Part shown: positions 48,402-59,500 of the stretch, piece after piece
How positions within the stretch are numbered: position 1 is the stretch's first letter
How the letters are laid out: each line of letters opens with the position of its first letter
NCBI GenBank assembly: GCA_004123355.1
Contig: SCHM01000004.1
Span: 434,001 to 498,000, forward strand
Direction: 5' to 3'
DNA: 64,000 bases
Source of the DNA: Amphirosellinia nigrospora
Taxonomy: Eukaryota; Ascomycota; Sordariomycetes; Xylariales; Xylariaceae
Notes under the pieces: model-generated
Told to the model about the DNA's origin: nothing
Databases searched by the model: none
What the model saw: only the letters and a program-made list of their open reading frames with translations
Translations under genes and position numbers: made by a program

Positions 48402-49064
48402 GTCCCGAGCGGTAGACGATAGGCTTGAAGACTGGCCAAGTACCCCCGACGAATATGGTTTCGTCGGAGCCCTTCCGGGTAGATGTTGGGAAGACCTACT
48501 TCAAATCGACTATTTTCGATGTAAAAGCATATCATCGGAGCCTAGACACAAGCCGGTAGATTAAAAAGCTATTGTTTCTAGCCAAGATGTATTAATATCT
48601 CTGCCACATCCACCATCATACACCCTCGCGTCCGTGATAGAACCGTTACTGTTGTCTATAATATATGCCTGAGGTAAGAATATTCTACATGACAGAACAC
48701 ACACTTGCCAACACCGGGTTGTTAATAGACTGTAACTATTATTGACTAGGTAGCATTTCTCTTTTATATAATATGCCATGTACTTACTCATCCTCTCTTC
48801 TCGGAATTATTATAGCGTCCCTCCAACAGAACCCCACACCCCACCACCACGAGCAAAAAAAGGTTGCGATCAAACTGCCCCGCCATGATTCCCTAGTACT
48901 ACTGTGACGTCTATCAAAAGTTACCTATACTTTCATATACTGAATTAATTACCTTGACCCTCCGACACACCCTTACTCGTTCGCACATACGATAACCTCC
49001 TGTTATAACCCGTAACCTAGGTACCTGAAGAAGAGTCAAGAATTAGGGAAAATAAAACACAAAG
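48402..49064. other. Intergenic, RPE1 promoter side
   Basis: About 0.66 kb between two plus-strand genes. An ACCTAGGTACC motif lies near 49015, some 50 bp upstream of the RPE1 start. No gene is supported. Confidence 0.6.
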
Positions 49065-50106
49065 ATGGCCCGAAGGCGATCATAGCACCGTCGATCCTGT
49101 CGGCCGACTTTGCGCAGCTGGGTGCCGATTGCGCGCGCACGATGGAGCAGGGCGCCGACTGGCTCCATGTCGATATCATGTACGGGCCCCCCAAAAACCA
49201 AGCTCTCTCTCCGATGGAAACGAGCTAGCTACTGGGTGTGAGTGTTGTGTGTGGCTAATATGTAGAAAGGGACGGCCACTTCGTGCCCAACATCACATTC
49301 GGCGCGCCCGTCGTCGCCAAGATCCGGAAACACGTCGACCGGCCGACCGAGAAGCACGGACGGGGGACCTTTGACTGCCACATGATGATCGCCGAGGTAG
49401 GTACTCATATATATACACACACACACAATCATCTCCGAGAGGAGTAGACGAGGAATGGTGGCTGACGAAAGGGGGAATCTGACCCGGGGGAGGGAAATAG
49501 CCCAAGAAATGGGTCAAGGAATTCAAAAACGCCGGCTGCGACCTCTACTGCTTCCACTACGAGGCCGCCTTCTCGAGCGCCGCCGAGTCCCCCGAGGGAA
49601 AGTCGGACGCCAAGACGAACCCCCGGGACCTCGTCCGGTACATCCACGACTGCGGACTGCTCGCCGGCGTGGCGCTGAAGCCGATGACGGGCGTCGAGGT
49701 GCTGACCGAGCTGCTCGAGAGCGCGGATCCGAAGGAGAGGCCGGATGTATGTCCCTTCCTTCCCTCCCTCCTAGTAATACCTGCATTGCAACCCCCTTCT
49801 AGCTGACCGAGACCGCTGACGTGTTGGTGTGCGATGGCTAGATGGTCCTCATCATGACGGTCGAGCCGGGCTTCGGCGGACAGAAGTTCATGGCCTCGAA
49901 TTGCCCAAGGTCCAGGCCCTGCGGAAGAAGTACCCGGATCTCAATATCGAGGTCGATGGCGGCCTGGGACCGGCACCATCGACCAGGCGGCGGATGCCGG
50001 CGCCAACGTCATCGTGGCTGGTAGCGCCGTGTTTGGTGCGCAGGATCCGGCCGAGGTTATCTCGTTGCTGAGAGGTAGTGTCGATAGGGCTTCGGCGCAG
50101 CTTTAA
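49065..50106 (+). CDS. RPE1: Ribulose-phosphate 3-epimerase
   Basis: Interconverts ribulose 5-phosphate and xylulose 5-phosphate in the pentose phosphate pathway (cytosol). All hallmarks of the TIM-barrel enzyme are present: [13 protein letters not shown], the metal-binding [18 protein letters not shown], the second His in [19 protein letters not shown] and the phosphate-gripping EVDGGLGP with VAGSAVFG. The introns are 49180-49269, 49397-49500 and 49747-49841; all GT-AG, placed within conserved motifs so that correct splicing is easy to judge. Three missing bases (a C just after the ATG near 49071, and G near 49899 and 49971) break the frame; restored, the length is 252 codons. The region after CHMMIAE is slightly longer than bacterial Rpe, as in other fungi. 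Confidence 0.95.
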
Positions 50107-50419
50107 ATCGTGGGGGAGGGAGGTTGGTTTTGGGTTATAGATATCGTTGTGCGTAGCGACACTGCAAATATGAAGTAGGTTGTTCACGGCATGCGTGGAG
50201 ATATCGCGGATTATTCTAGACTACGTAAAGGGGTTGCGATGGCGTGGGGTTTTGATATCTTGGATACATATCATTTATATGCATTCACGATCTAACGGCC
50301 ACTATAAGACGTAAATCGCATATAGATTTATATATACGCGCAGCTTCGAGTCGTATATAAGCCAACGCGAGGAGGTATGATGTACGAAAAATTATAGCTC
50401 CTTCAAGCCAACAGAAATG
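50107..50419. other. Convergent 3' spacer RPE1 / aminotransferase
   Basis: About 0.3 kb, AT-leaning, between convergent genes. Nothing is supported beyond the two 3' flanks. Confidence 0.6.
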
Positions 50420-52391
50420 TCAGGACGTCCATTCCCTTCTCGGGACGTACTTCTCCATCGCATGATGAATCTCTTTACCTCGTCCACTGGTCATTCACAA
50501 CGAGAGTTAGATATTACGTATAAGCTAGAGCAACCAATACTCGGAAGAGAAAATCCCGGAAACATCCCTCTCCCTCTCACCACAAGAAGCACACCAGGGG
50601 TAGAGACAAAGGCGCAAATTAAAGGAACCAAAGGGAAAAAAGGGGACGATACGCGTACGGGAACATATAAAACAAAAGCAAAACTCACCACTATTATAAT
50701 GCACCAGACTAACCCTAACAACCCCATCTCCATCAAGGCCAAGAAGGTCCTTGACCAGACGCTCAGAGTAGAACCCGCCCCAGCGAAACCCGACGTCGGT
50801 GTTCGCCTCGACGGCCTCGACGACGCCGCGCGACGCCCCCGCTGACCCTGAAGCTGACGGTGGACACCCGCGCGGCGGAGTCGCCCGTCGCGTCTCCGTA
50901 GACGGTCACGTCCGGGCGGGAGGTCAGGTAGGCGAGGAGGGTCTTTTGCAGGACCTCTTCGTGGGCCGTCGACGCCGCCCAGGACGAGGGGTTAGGTAGG
51001 TTGTCACTGCTGGGATCGCGTGTAGGAGCTCGTAGCTTGCGCCTGCTAGGCCGACTATTGGAGAGGGGGAGCAGTTGTTAGTGAGATATTTTGCCGTCTA
51101 TTTTTTTCTTGTGATGACTCAAGGTGAGCATATATACACCCCCCTTTTTTTCACCCACTCTCCTTTTCCATCTCAATATAATTATAGCTCGACACGGGCT
51201 TTGAATTGAACGACTATGAGAAATCAAGAAGATGAGAGAGCGCAGATGAAATACATAAACGGAAATACAAAGGGAAAAAAAGGTAGGGGGGCGGAAACGT
51301 ACTCTTCTCCTCCAGCGTATCCCCTTCTTGAAAAAGTGCCCCAGAGACCTCATCTTCCCCTGCGCCCGCGGACCCGCGTAGAGCATGGCGATGTGCGGCC
51401 CGTAGACCTTGTACCACGAGAACGCATACACGTCGACGCCAGGGCGCGGACGTCCAGCGGCGGTGCGGCGCGTACGAGACCCCGTCGACGACGACCAGCG
51501 CGTCGGGCGACGGCCCGCGCGCACGGCGGCCGCGATCTCGGCGATCGGGTGGATGGTGCCCAGGACGTTGCTGACGTGGGTGCAGGTGACCAGGCGCGTG
51601 CGCGGGGTGAGGAGGGGAGCGAGGTTGGAGGGAGGAGTTGGGGGTTTGGGTTTGAGTTTGGGTTGGTGGTGGAAGGGGAAGGGGAAGGGGGAGGGAGGGC
51701 GTCCACCATCTGATCACGAGGTTCTCTCGTGACGCGAGGTCGAGCCAGGGCGCGATGTTGGCCTCGTGGTCGATGCTCGATAGCACGATCTCGTCGCCCT
51801 CGGCGAAAGAGAGGGCGTAGGAGACGTTGCGGAAGAGCTGGGTTGTTGAGGCGCTGTAGACTGGGGGCCGGTTGGGTTAGTTATTTATTTCTGGATATGT
51901 TTGAGGTGTGGCTAGCTTTTAATTGTTGTTGGCTAGATGTGTTCGGATAGGTAGGGGAGGATGACATGGCATGACATGACATGACAGATAGGCACTCCTC
52001 TGGATGAAATGGATGGATGGATGGATAAACGACTCGAATCAGCGTCATGATCCTCACTCGCGCGCTACGCCGTACCTATCTCAGATGTCTCGGCATTGAT
52101 ATACCGTGCGCCGGCCGCGAAGCCGGCATCATACCGCTCCGTCGCAAGTTGGCCGGTCTTGTAAGTGGCGCCTAACTGGACGTTGGTCCGAGAGAGGTAA
52201 TCCCGGATTCTAACATTCGGACCCGGCTCGGGTTAGTAACTTGTATCACGACTCCGGATTGTCGCTAGGTATACTTACGCCTCGATGACGCTGCCCAGCG
52301 TCTGGCTGCCGCCGGCATTATCGAAGAAGACCTGGTCTCCCGCGAGCGCGGGGAACTGGGATCGCACGGCCTCGATATCGAAGTCGCCCAT
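50420..52391 (-). CDS. Class V aminotransferase / cysteine desulfurase-like PLP enzyme, five exons
   Basis: A fold-type I PLP enzyme of the aminotransferase class V / VC1184-like branch. It has DQVFFDNAGGSQTLGSVIEA, NVQLGATYKTGQLA, LSSIDHEANIAPWLDLA, ENLVIRWW, a TCTHVSNVLGTIHPI block, the PLP-phosphate and aspartate region DALVVVDGVSYAPHR, and the presumed Schiff-base lysine in FSWYKVYGPHIAMLY. The C-terminal domain includes VSTVSFRVSGG and WGGFYSERLVKDLLGL. The introns are 52210-52278, 51861-52075, 51055-51302 and 50487-50698; three are unusually long for this window. Several run deletions break exon 3 (around 51350-51690) and exon 4. A proline-rich, CT-biased insert follows RWW. The exact substrate cannot be told; sulfur or selenium desulfuration is only the family default. 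Confidence 0.83.
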
Positions 52392-52746
52392 GGTATCAGA
52401 TGGTTTCTTGTCGTCTATTTTATACGTATCGATACTAAAGTGTAAAGTATATGTGAATAATACTACCTACCTGTACCTTCTTATCCTAAGCATGTGAATG
52501 ATGCGGGGGAGGGCGGATCTACCCGAACTACACTACATACCTAGGTTTTTAGGCTGCTCTAGCTAAACTAGTCTACGCCTGGTCAAATATTGAAAGATAT
52601 CTACTTTTCTGTATTTTTATAATTTAAAAAAACCAACAAGATGTTGTGATTGATGTGTTTGAAAATAGTTTCGGGATTTAAAAATCTTCCTAGCTATTAT
52701 TTCCTAGACCGCCCTGGCCCGCTACGGTTTCTTCTAGGCCTCCTCT
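52392..52746. other. Spacer: aminotransferase promoter / CorA-like gene 3' flank
   Basis: About 0.35 kb between two minus-strand genes; AT-rich, with no feature beyond the promoter it must contain. Confidence 0.55.
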
Positions 52747-54887
52747 TCAAAGACCACCATCCGCTTCCGTTTGTGTCGGTTGGGGTTGCGGCTTCTGGCT
52801 GTTCCTCTCTCCTAGGCGGCACTCCCGCTGGGGTTGCGGCTTCTGGCTGTTTTTCTTTCCTGTGTGGCCCTCCGCTGATGTCCTAGATGTGGCTGCATCC
52901 TGAGCAGCGAACCAGTCTTTCCGTTTCAGAAACCAGATGCTAATCGCTACCATGACGACAGAGAAAATGATAGTCGCAATCTCCGCCACAACTACGACAT
53001 ATTAGCAAATGAGTTAATTTCGGCCATGTGGAATAGGATATAGAGCACACTTACAGAACCATATTCCTACATATCTCGTACTATATAGAGCGGTCGGGTT
53101 GGCTCCATTTGCGCCAGCTGTTGCCAAATTGTACTGGTTCTGTGAGAGAACATCGATAGGCAAGGCAAACAAACTCGTCATAAAAGAAAGGGGTGCGAAT
53201 ATGATGGTGATGATGGTGAAACCGATAACAGCAGCGCTGATCATAAGACTAGCACGCGCATCTTTGATGCTGGTGAACGTCCGCCTGAGGTTCAGCCGAT
53301 CTTGAATCCGTTTTCCATCCTTTCAGCATTTGCGTCAATTTTCTTGACCCGCTCCAGGTACTGTTGGACTTTGACTTTGGACAGCTCGACTCTCCGCCAT
53401 GCGCGTGTTTGTAACGTCTTCGGACTAAGCCCACGATCATCAGATTCTGTCTCTTCCGGCTTTTCCCTGAACATAATCTTTCAACATCTTGGATTAATTC
53501 CGTAACAATGTCGAGCTGTTGCCCTAATATCTCCTGGATCATGACTAGCTCTTCACGAATATCATAAATATTGAACATGATGTCGTCCTCGTCCTCCATC
53601 GCAGGTTCCGATAACTTCAAATACTCCTCGACAGTCAATGCAACCCTGAACGCGCTTGTTTCGAAGATGTCAAGCGGGGGTGGAAGGCCGTTGAGTTGTT
53701 GTTCACCAAATTTTAATATATGGTGAGCTATGATGAGTCCAGTCAGGACTTCGGGCGCTCGTATTTTCCCAGTTTTGTTACTATCAGGAATCCACCCAAT
53801 ATCCCAAAACCGTTCTTTATCGGGGGTTCGTGTCGCGGCTCGACCCTCCGGATAAGCTGTCAAGACACATTCATCGAATCTCCAAAGTCGGAGCTGGGGC
53901 ACCGTTAACAGTGTATCGCGCGTCTTATTCTCCTGGAAACCACCTGGTTCCCATTTCGCTTATCGAGGTCTTTGACGTCGAGAACAGGAAAATATGTTTC
54001 GTCTAGTGTACGTTCATGTTGTACAAGTTTTTTGAAGTCGTCGGCTACTAATTCTTTCCATTTCTTAGTCTTCTGTTTTTCTTTCTTATACTCTTCTTTA
54101 TTGCGAAGCACCAGGCACGGAAACTGGTTACAGATGTCAGCGTTTATTATTTGAAAGCATGATTATAAGTGACGTACAACAATCGTACACTTTCGAACTT
54201 TGTCAACACTGTCGGAGGGCGAGTCGGAGGGCGCGTTGAAGTTGGAAGAGTAGTTAGGCTCGCTATTAACAAAGTGGGGGTTGCTAAGGCTGGAAGAATA
54301 TTCTTGGTACCAAGATAGAATAGCATCGAAAGCGTGCCGCGTGTAATCAATTTGTCGCCCGTATCGTCGAAGAAAGGCCTTAGAAATGTCAAATTCAGGT
54401 GCTTGTAACAACCATCTTCAAAACGTACAGAGACTATGAATCCCTATATAATTGTCAGTCGGGGTCACTATAAGGGCTATTAGAGAAGAAGATATGCCAC
54501 CATACCGGCTCGTGTTTTCCATCATCGGGCTTGAATTCCCGTCTGGTAGCAAGACTTCGACGTTGCCTGTGTTCAGTGCTGTCTTGTGTTTTGCGTTGAG
54601 GGGCTTCAAATCCCCCAAACTTCAATAATTGGCAGGAGTCTAAGTTTGTAGGGTTGGTATACAACGGAACTGGAACCGCTAAATGTAGCTTTTCCAATGG
54701 CAACACTGGACCAATCATCCAGCCTCTTGTTAAACTCAAGAAAAAGCTTCACTTGCCACTGAAAATACTTTTTCGTATGGGCTACATCATCAAGTTGCTC
54801 GAAGAGATTGAATTCTGTTTTGCCTTTGAAGGGATCGAATACTATTTTACCTTTGTCATGAAGTCACGCCACATTACCCAGCCACAT
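52747..54887 (-). CDS. CorA-like two-helix membrane protein of the fungal accessory type
   Basis: The C-terminal half has the CorA/ZntB-like arrangement: VPQLRLWRFDE, IYDIREELVMIQEILGQQLD, a coiled coil (VQQYLERVKKIDANAERM), then helix 1 (MISAAVIGFTIITIIFAPLS, then FMTSLFALPI) and helix 2 (IATIIFSVVMVAISIWFL). The GMN magnesium-selectivity motif of true CorA is absent; FAPLSFMTSLFA is the form I know from fungal CorA-like proteins of unknown function. The N-terminal half (EQLDDVAHTKKYFQWQVK, RYGRQIDYTRHAFDAILSWY) is soluble. The tail repeats NSQKPQPQ twice. The introns are 52992-53054 (GTAAGT..GCTAAT..TAG) and about 54120-54171. Frame slips occur near 54862, 54610, 54417, 53930, 53470 and 53297. 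The ATG at 54887 is my best start, about 20 bp from the AT-rich block, so the 5' end may be eroded. Confidence 0.65.
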
Positions 54888-55059
54888 TACCCTAGCCACT
54901 TCAAGAATAAAAAGATCTTCTATATATAGCTTAGTTACGCTTACAGAAATAGTTTAAAAACCTTTACATAACAATAAATATAAATAACCTACTTTATACT
55001 ACAAAGTTTTTAATAGTTTGTTATGCTTTTTAAAAAACTATATAATTTTTAAAAATTAT

Positions 55060-55245
55060 ATACTTTATACTTTTTTCGTATTTTTTGCTTTTTTATATTT
55101 TTATTTCTTTTATATTTTTTTTTTATATTCTTTGCTTTTTTATATTTCTACTTTTTTTATATTTTTCGCTTTTTCTATATTTTTCGCCTTTTTTATATTT
55201 TTATTTTTTTTATATTTTTCGCTTTTTTTATACCTTTACTTTCGA
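55060..55245. repeat. Degenerate TATATTTTTCGCTTTTT tandem array
   Basis: A T-rich array of eight to ten units of about 17-22 bp, each built on TATATTTTTCGC or TATATTTTTATTT followed by a T run. The repeated TTCGC marks the phase. It sits between the CorA-like gene and the LTR element. Confidence 0.75.
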
Positions 55246-55544
55246 ACTATAAATTATAGCTTTAAACTAACTATTATTTTTATACTATAAATATTATTAT
55301 TTATAAATTACTTTAGTTTTATATTATTATTTTTATTTTTTTATAGTTATTATAAACTTATATTAAAAAAACTTTTAATTTTATTATAACATTATTATTA
55401 TAATTAAAAAAAACTTAGCAAATTATATAATTATTATTTTATAGTTTTAACAAGCCCTTAAAAAACATAAAAAAAGTACTATTTAGCTAATAATTTACCC
55501 TATTTAAAAATAAAAAGTATATAATAATAAAAATAAAACTAAAG

Positions 55545-55918
55545 CTAATGCTACACTTTGACAGGGGGGTGACCCCCGCAAGGGGTCCCCACTGCAGAGT
55601 GGAGCCTACTCCACTGATAAGTGGAGTCTAGTCCTGTAGATTAGATAAGGAAGCTAGGGACTAAGTAAGTCTTCTACCTCCGGCAGGAGCCTTACCTAAT
55701 ACCTGCTTCTTTTTGTTAAATTACGCACTAACTAATGATCTACTTATATATCATTAAATAAATCACCCGGTTATTTATTTAATATATATAGTAATATACT
55801 GGGGCTTAACTAGTAGCTAATATTTTATTAAATACCTTATACTAAAAACCTTAATTAAGCTTAGTAGTAATATATAAATAAATTAATATATATATATTAT
55901 TAAATCTAATAATTAAAA
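55545..55918. repeat. 5' (left) LTR, partly un-RIPped
   Basis: The right part (55713-55915) pairs with 62732-62935. Homology probably reaches further left, since GAAGCTAGGGACTAAGTAAG at about 55650 matches TTAACTAAAACCTAAAAAAA near 62680 with G-to-A changes. The left part, 55561-55710, keeps normal GC content. Confidence 0.6.
55561..55632. repeat. GC-rich patch of alternating inverted repeats
   Basis: Two GC palindromes come first (GGGGGTGACCCCC at 55566-55578, GGGGTCCCC at 55583-55591). Then CCACT (55590), AGTGG (55599), CCACT (55612) and AGTGG (55621) alternate, so each word can pair with either neighbour. It is a striking island in otherwise pure AT sequence. Confidence 0.8.
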
Positions 55919-58900
55919 ATCTTATTATAATTTTTATATTTTATCGAAAAATAAAACTATAAAATACGTACCGAAAAATTATTATATTTATTAATTACTA
56001 TAACTTTTAACTTGCTAGAAAATTTTTATTATAAAAATAAAACTTTATAGCGTTTATAATTTTAAAAAATTTCTAAAAATACTTATAATTAAGAAAAATT
56101 AATTTTTTTAGTTTATAAAACTAAACGTACTAAATATATCTAATTTTTTATATCTATAAATATTAATTTAATAATTGTTATATTAATAAATTTAATAATA
56201 AACGGATAAACTTTATATATTAATGTTTAATAATATTATAATATTACTTTAAAATAATATAATATTTACTAAAGTAAAATTATTAAACTTTTTAAATAAA
56301 TATAAAAAATAATAAATTTAAACTATAAATTAACTTATATAAAAGCTTATTAAACTTTTAATTAATATACGATAATTTAAAAAACTTAGCGAAATAATAA
56401 GCTAAGTTTTTAAATATAAATATTGTAGCAAATATAAAACGTTTATTAGTTTTATAGCAAAAAACTTATTAAAAACTTCGTTAAATAAAAAAAATAATAA
56501 ATTAAAAATTATTAAAATAAATTAAAAATTAAATATTATTAAATCGTTTAAACTTATAATTAATTTAAAAAAAGCTTTATATAATAATTTATTTTAAGCT
56601 ATATTATTAAAAAAAACTTATAGTAATAAAATTTTAAATAATATTTTAAATTATTAAATAATAGCTATTAAGCTTTAATATAAGCTTTTATATTAAACAT
56701 AATATAAATATTTATAAAAATCGTTAAAAAAAAACTTTTATTATTTATAAAATTAATAAATAAAAAAATAAAAATTATTTAGTTTATTTTAATAAAAATC
56801 GACTTAAATAAACTTATTAAAAGTAAAAAAATATTCCCGAATAGCTTAAAATTAATTAAACAGCTAATATAATAATTTTAAAAAAACTTTTTAAATATTT
56901 TTAAAGCGCTTTAAAATAATATATAAACTAAAGCTAAAAAAAAAACCTTAATATAACGGACTATATAATTTATTATAAAAAACATTTAATTATAAACTAT
57001 TAGTTTATTTTTTTAAAGTTTTGCTTTAAAGATTTTAAAACTAGTATTTATTTTAAATATATTGCTTATATATAAATATTATTAAAAATAGCGTTAAAAA
57101 AATAGTAAAACGTACTAAAAATTAGCAGAAAAAAAAACGCGTTAGATTTAATAATTAATTTATAAATTAATATAAAAATTAATTTATATAGCTATTAATA
57201 GTATATATTATAAACTTTTTATAATTAATAAAAGTTCGCTAAATTATATATATTATATAATTATATTATAATAAACTTTAAGTTTAATATATATATTTTT
57301 AATTAAATAAGTTGTTTTTAAACTTTAAAAATATTAACTTAAAAAATATAATATTAGCTAATAATAATATAATTAAATATATAGCTATAAAAAAATATTA
57401 AAATATAAAGATTAAAAAAACTTATAGTTTATAGGTTTTATAATATAGCTTTTTATTTAATATAGTTATTAATTTTATTTTGTTATAAGTTTTTAATCGT
57501 AAAAATATTTACTAAAAAAATAAACTTAATTTAGATTTTTTAAAATATTAATAAAAAAGCTTTTATATTTATTAACCTAAATATATAAATAATTTATTAT
57601 AAAATACTTTTTAATATATTTAATAAAATATACTTTTATATTTAAAAAAACTTTTTAAACTTTTATATAAAGCGTTTTTAGTTATAAGCTAATATATATA
57701 AATAATATTAACGTTTAAAATATATAAGTTTTAAACTATTAAAATAATTATTAATATATATTAAAAAAATAATAATTATTTTTAAAAAAATAATAAAATT
57801 AAAACTATAAAGTATATTAATTATAGTTTTATAAAACTTACTAGAAAATAATATAAAAAACTTAATTTAAGGTTTTAAAGCTAATATTTAGCTAGTAATT
57901 AATTTTTATAAATTTAATAACTTTAATATAAAAAATAATTGCTTATAAAAAATAATATTAATTATTAATAAATATTTAAAATAACGTAGGATTATTATAC
58001 TAATAATAAATATATTAATATTATATAAATAGCTTTTAAAAACTATATATTATATTTAGCTTTATTATAAAATATAATATAAATAATATATAATAATAAG
58101 CTAATAAATACTATAAATAAAATTATTTAATTAGTAAAACTTATATAAAATATTTATAGTATTAAATTTGCGATTTTTTTATTATATTTAAAATTTTAAT
58201 AAAAAAATAAAACGAATTAAAGCTATTATTAAACAATAAACAAGCTTAATAAAAAATAAATATAAACTTTTATTTTTTATAGTTTAAAATAGTTTATACT
58301 ATATATATTTATATAATTAAATTTTTTGCTATATTAATAGCTAAAAGTTTTTATAAAAAGTTTTATTTATAATAATTTATAAAGCTATATAAGCTTTAAA
58401 TAAACTTTAAATATTTTATATTTAATATATATAAATATATAGCTTTTATTATAATTATTATTATAAAACATAAAAAAAAAAAGTATAAAAAATTCGACTT
58501 TAAAACTTAAATAAAATATTTAATAAAATATTAGTTTTTTAATATTTATTAAATTTAATTATTATACAAAAATAAAATAATCGTTATAAAAATATTATTT
58601 TAATAAAAATAAGTTTTTAGTAATAATAAAAATAAGTTTAAAAATAATTTTTTAAAAATAAGCTAAAAAATTATAAAAAACTTATTAATTAGATTAATTA
58701 TTAAAATATAGCTAAAATAATAATTAATGTTTTTTATAAACAAAAAAATAACGAACTAAAAAATTTATTATTAAAAATTTTATTAAACTATTAACTAAAC
58801 AAAAAGTTAATTTAAACGATAATAAACTTATAAAAAATTTTAAAAAATATACTAAAAAATTATTTATATATTAATTTAGAATTTTTTTAGTATATTTATA

Positions 58901-59204
58901 TTATTAAAATTATTAAAAGCTATATTATTTAATTTAGCTATAATATAATTAAAACTTATTAATTTAAATATAAGCTATAATTAATTTAATTATTTATATT
59001 AAAATTAAAATAAACTTATATTTTTAAATTAATTTATTAAACTATAAACTATATATTTTAATATAGCTTAATTATATAAATTATTTATTATAAATAAAAA
59101 AACAACTATTAAAATATAAAAAGTTAAACTATTAAAAAGCTTTTTAAATATTATAATATTTAAGTTTAAATATTAAATATAAAAAAAAAATATTAATTTA
59201 TAAA

Positions 59205-59500
59205 AAAATATTTTTATAAAAACTTATAATTTATTATTTACTCGATTATAAGTATTAAATATAATAAAAGCTTTAAATAAAACGAAAAAAAAAATACTTT
59301 TATAAAAGCTTATTATTTATTATTTACTTAATTATAAATATTAAATATTAATAAAAGCTCTAAGCAAAAAAAAAAAAAAATGTTTTTATAAAAGCTTATT
59401 ATTTATTATTTACCCGATTATAAATATTAAATATTAATAAAAACTCTAAACGAAATAAAAAAAAAAATACTTTTATAAAAGCTTATAAACTAAATAAAAA
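59205..59500. repeat. 86-87 bp tandem repeat, about 3.3 copies, inside the RIP-mutated element
   Basis: The word ATAAAARCTTATWATTTATT recurs with its CTT at 59223, 59309, 59395 and 59482, a period of 86, 86 and 87 bp. Units also share TTATTATTTAC, TTATAARTATTAAATAT and an A-run of 9-15 bp. Copies differ mainly at C/T and G/A positions. Confidence 0.85.

Noticed and set aside
984-54887. Programmed ribosomal frameshifting or widespread pseudogenes
   Set aside because: Breaks occur in many unrelated essential genes, almost always as one missing base in a run, with no slippery-site plus structure pattern. Assembly error explains all of them.
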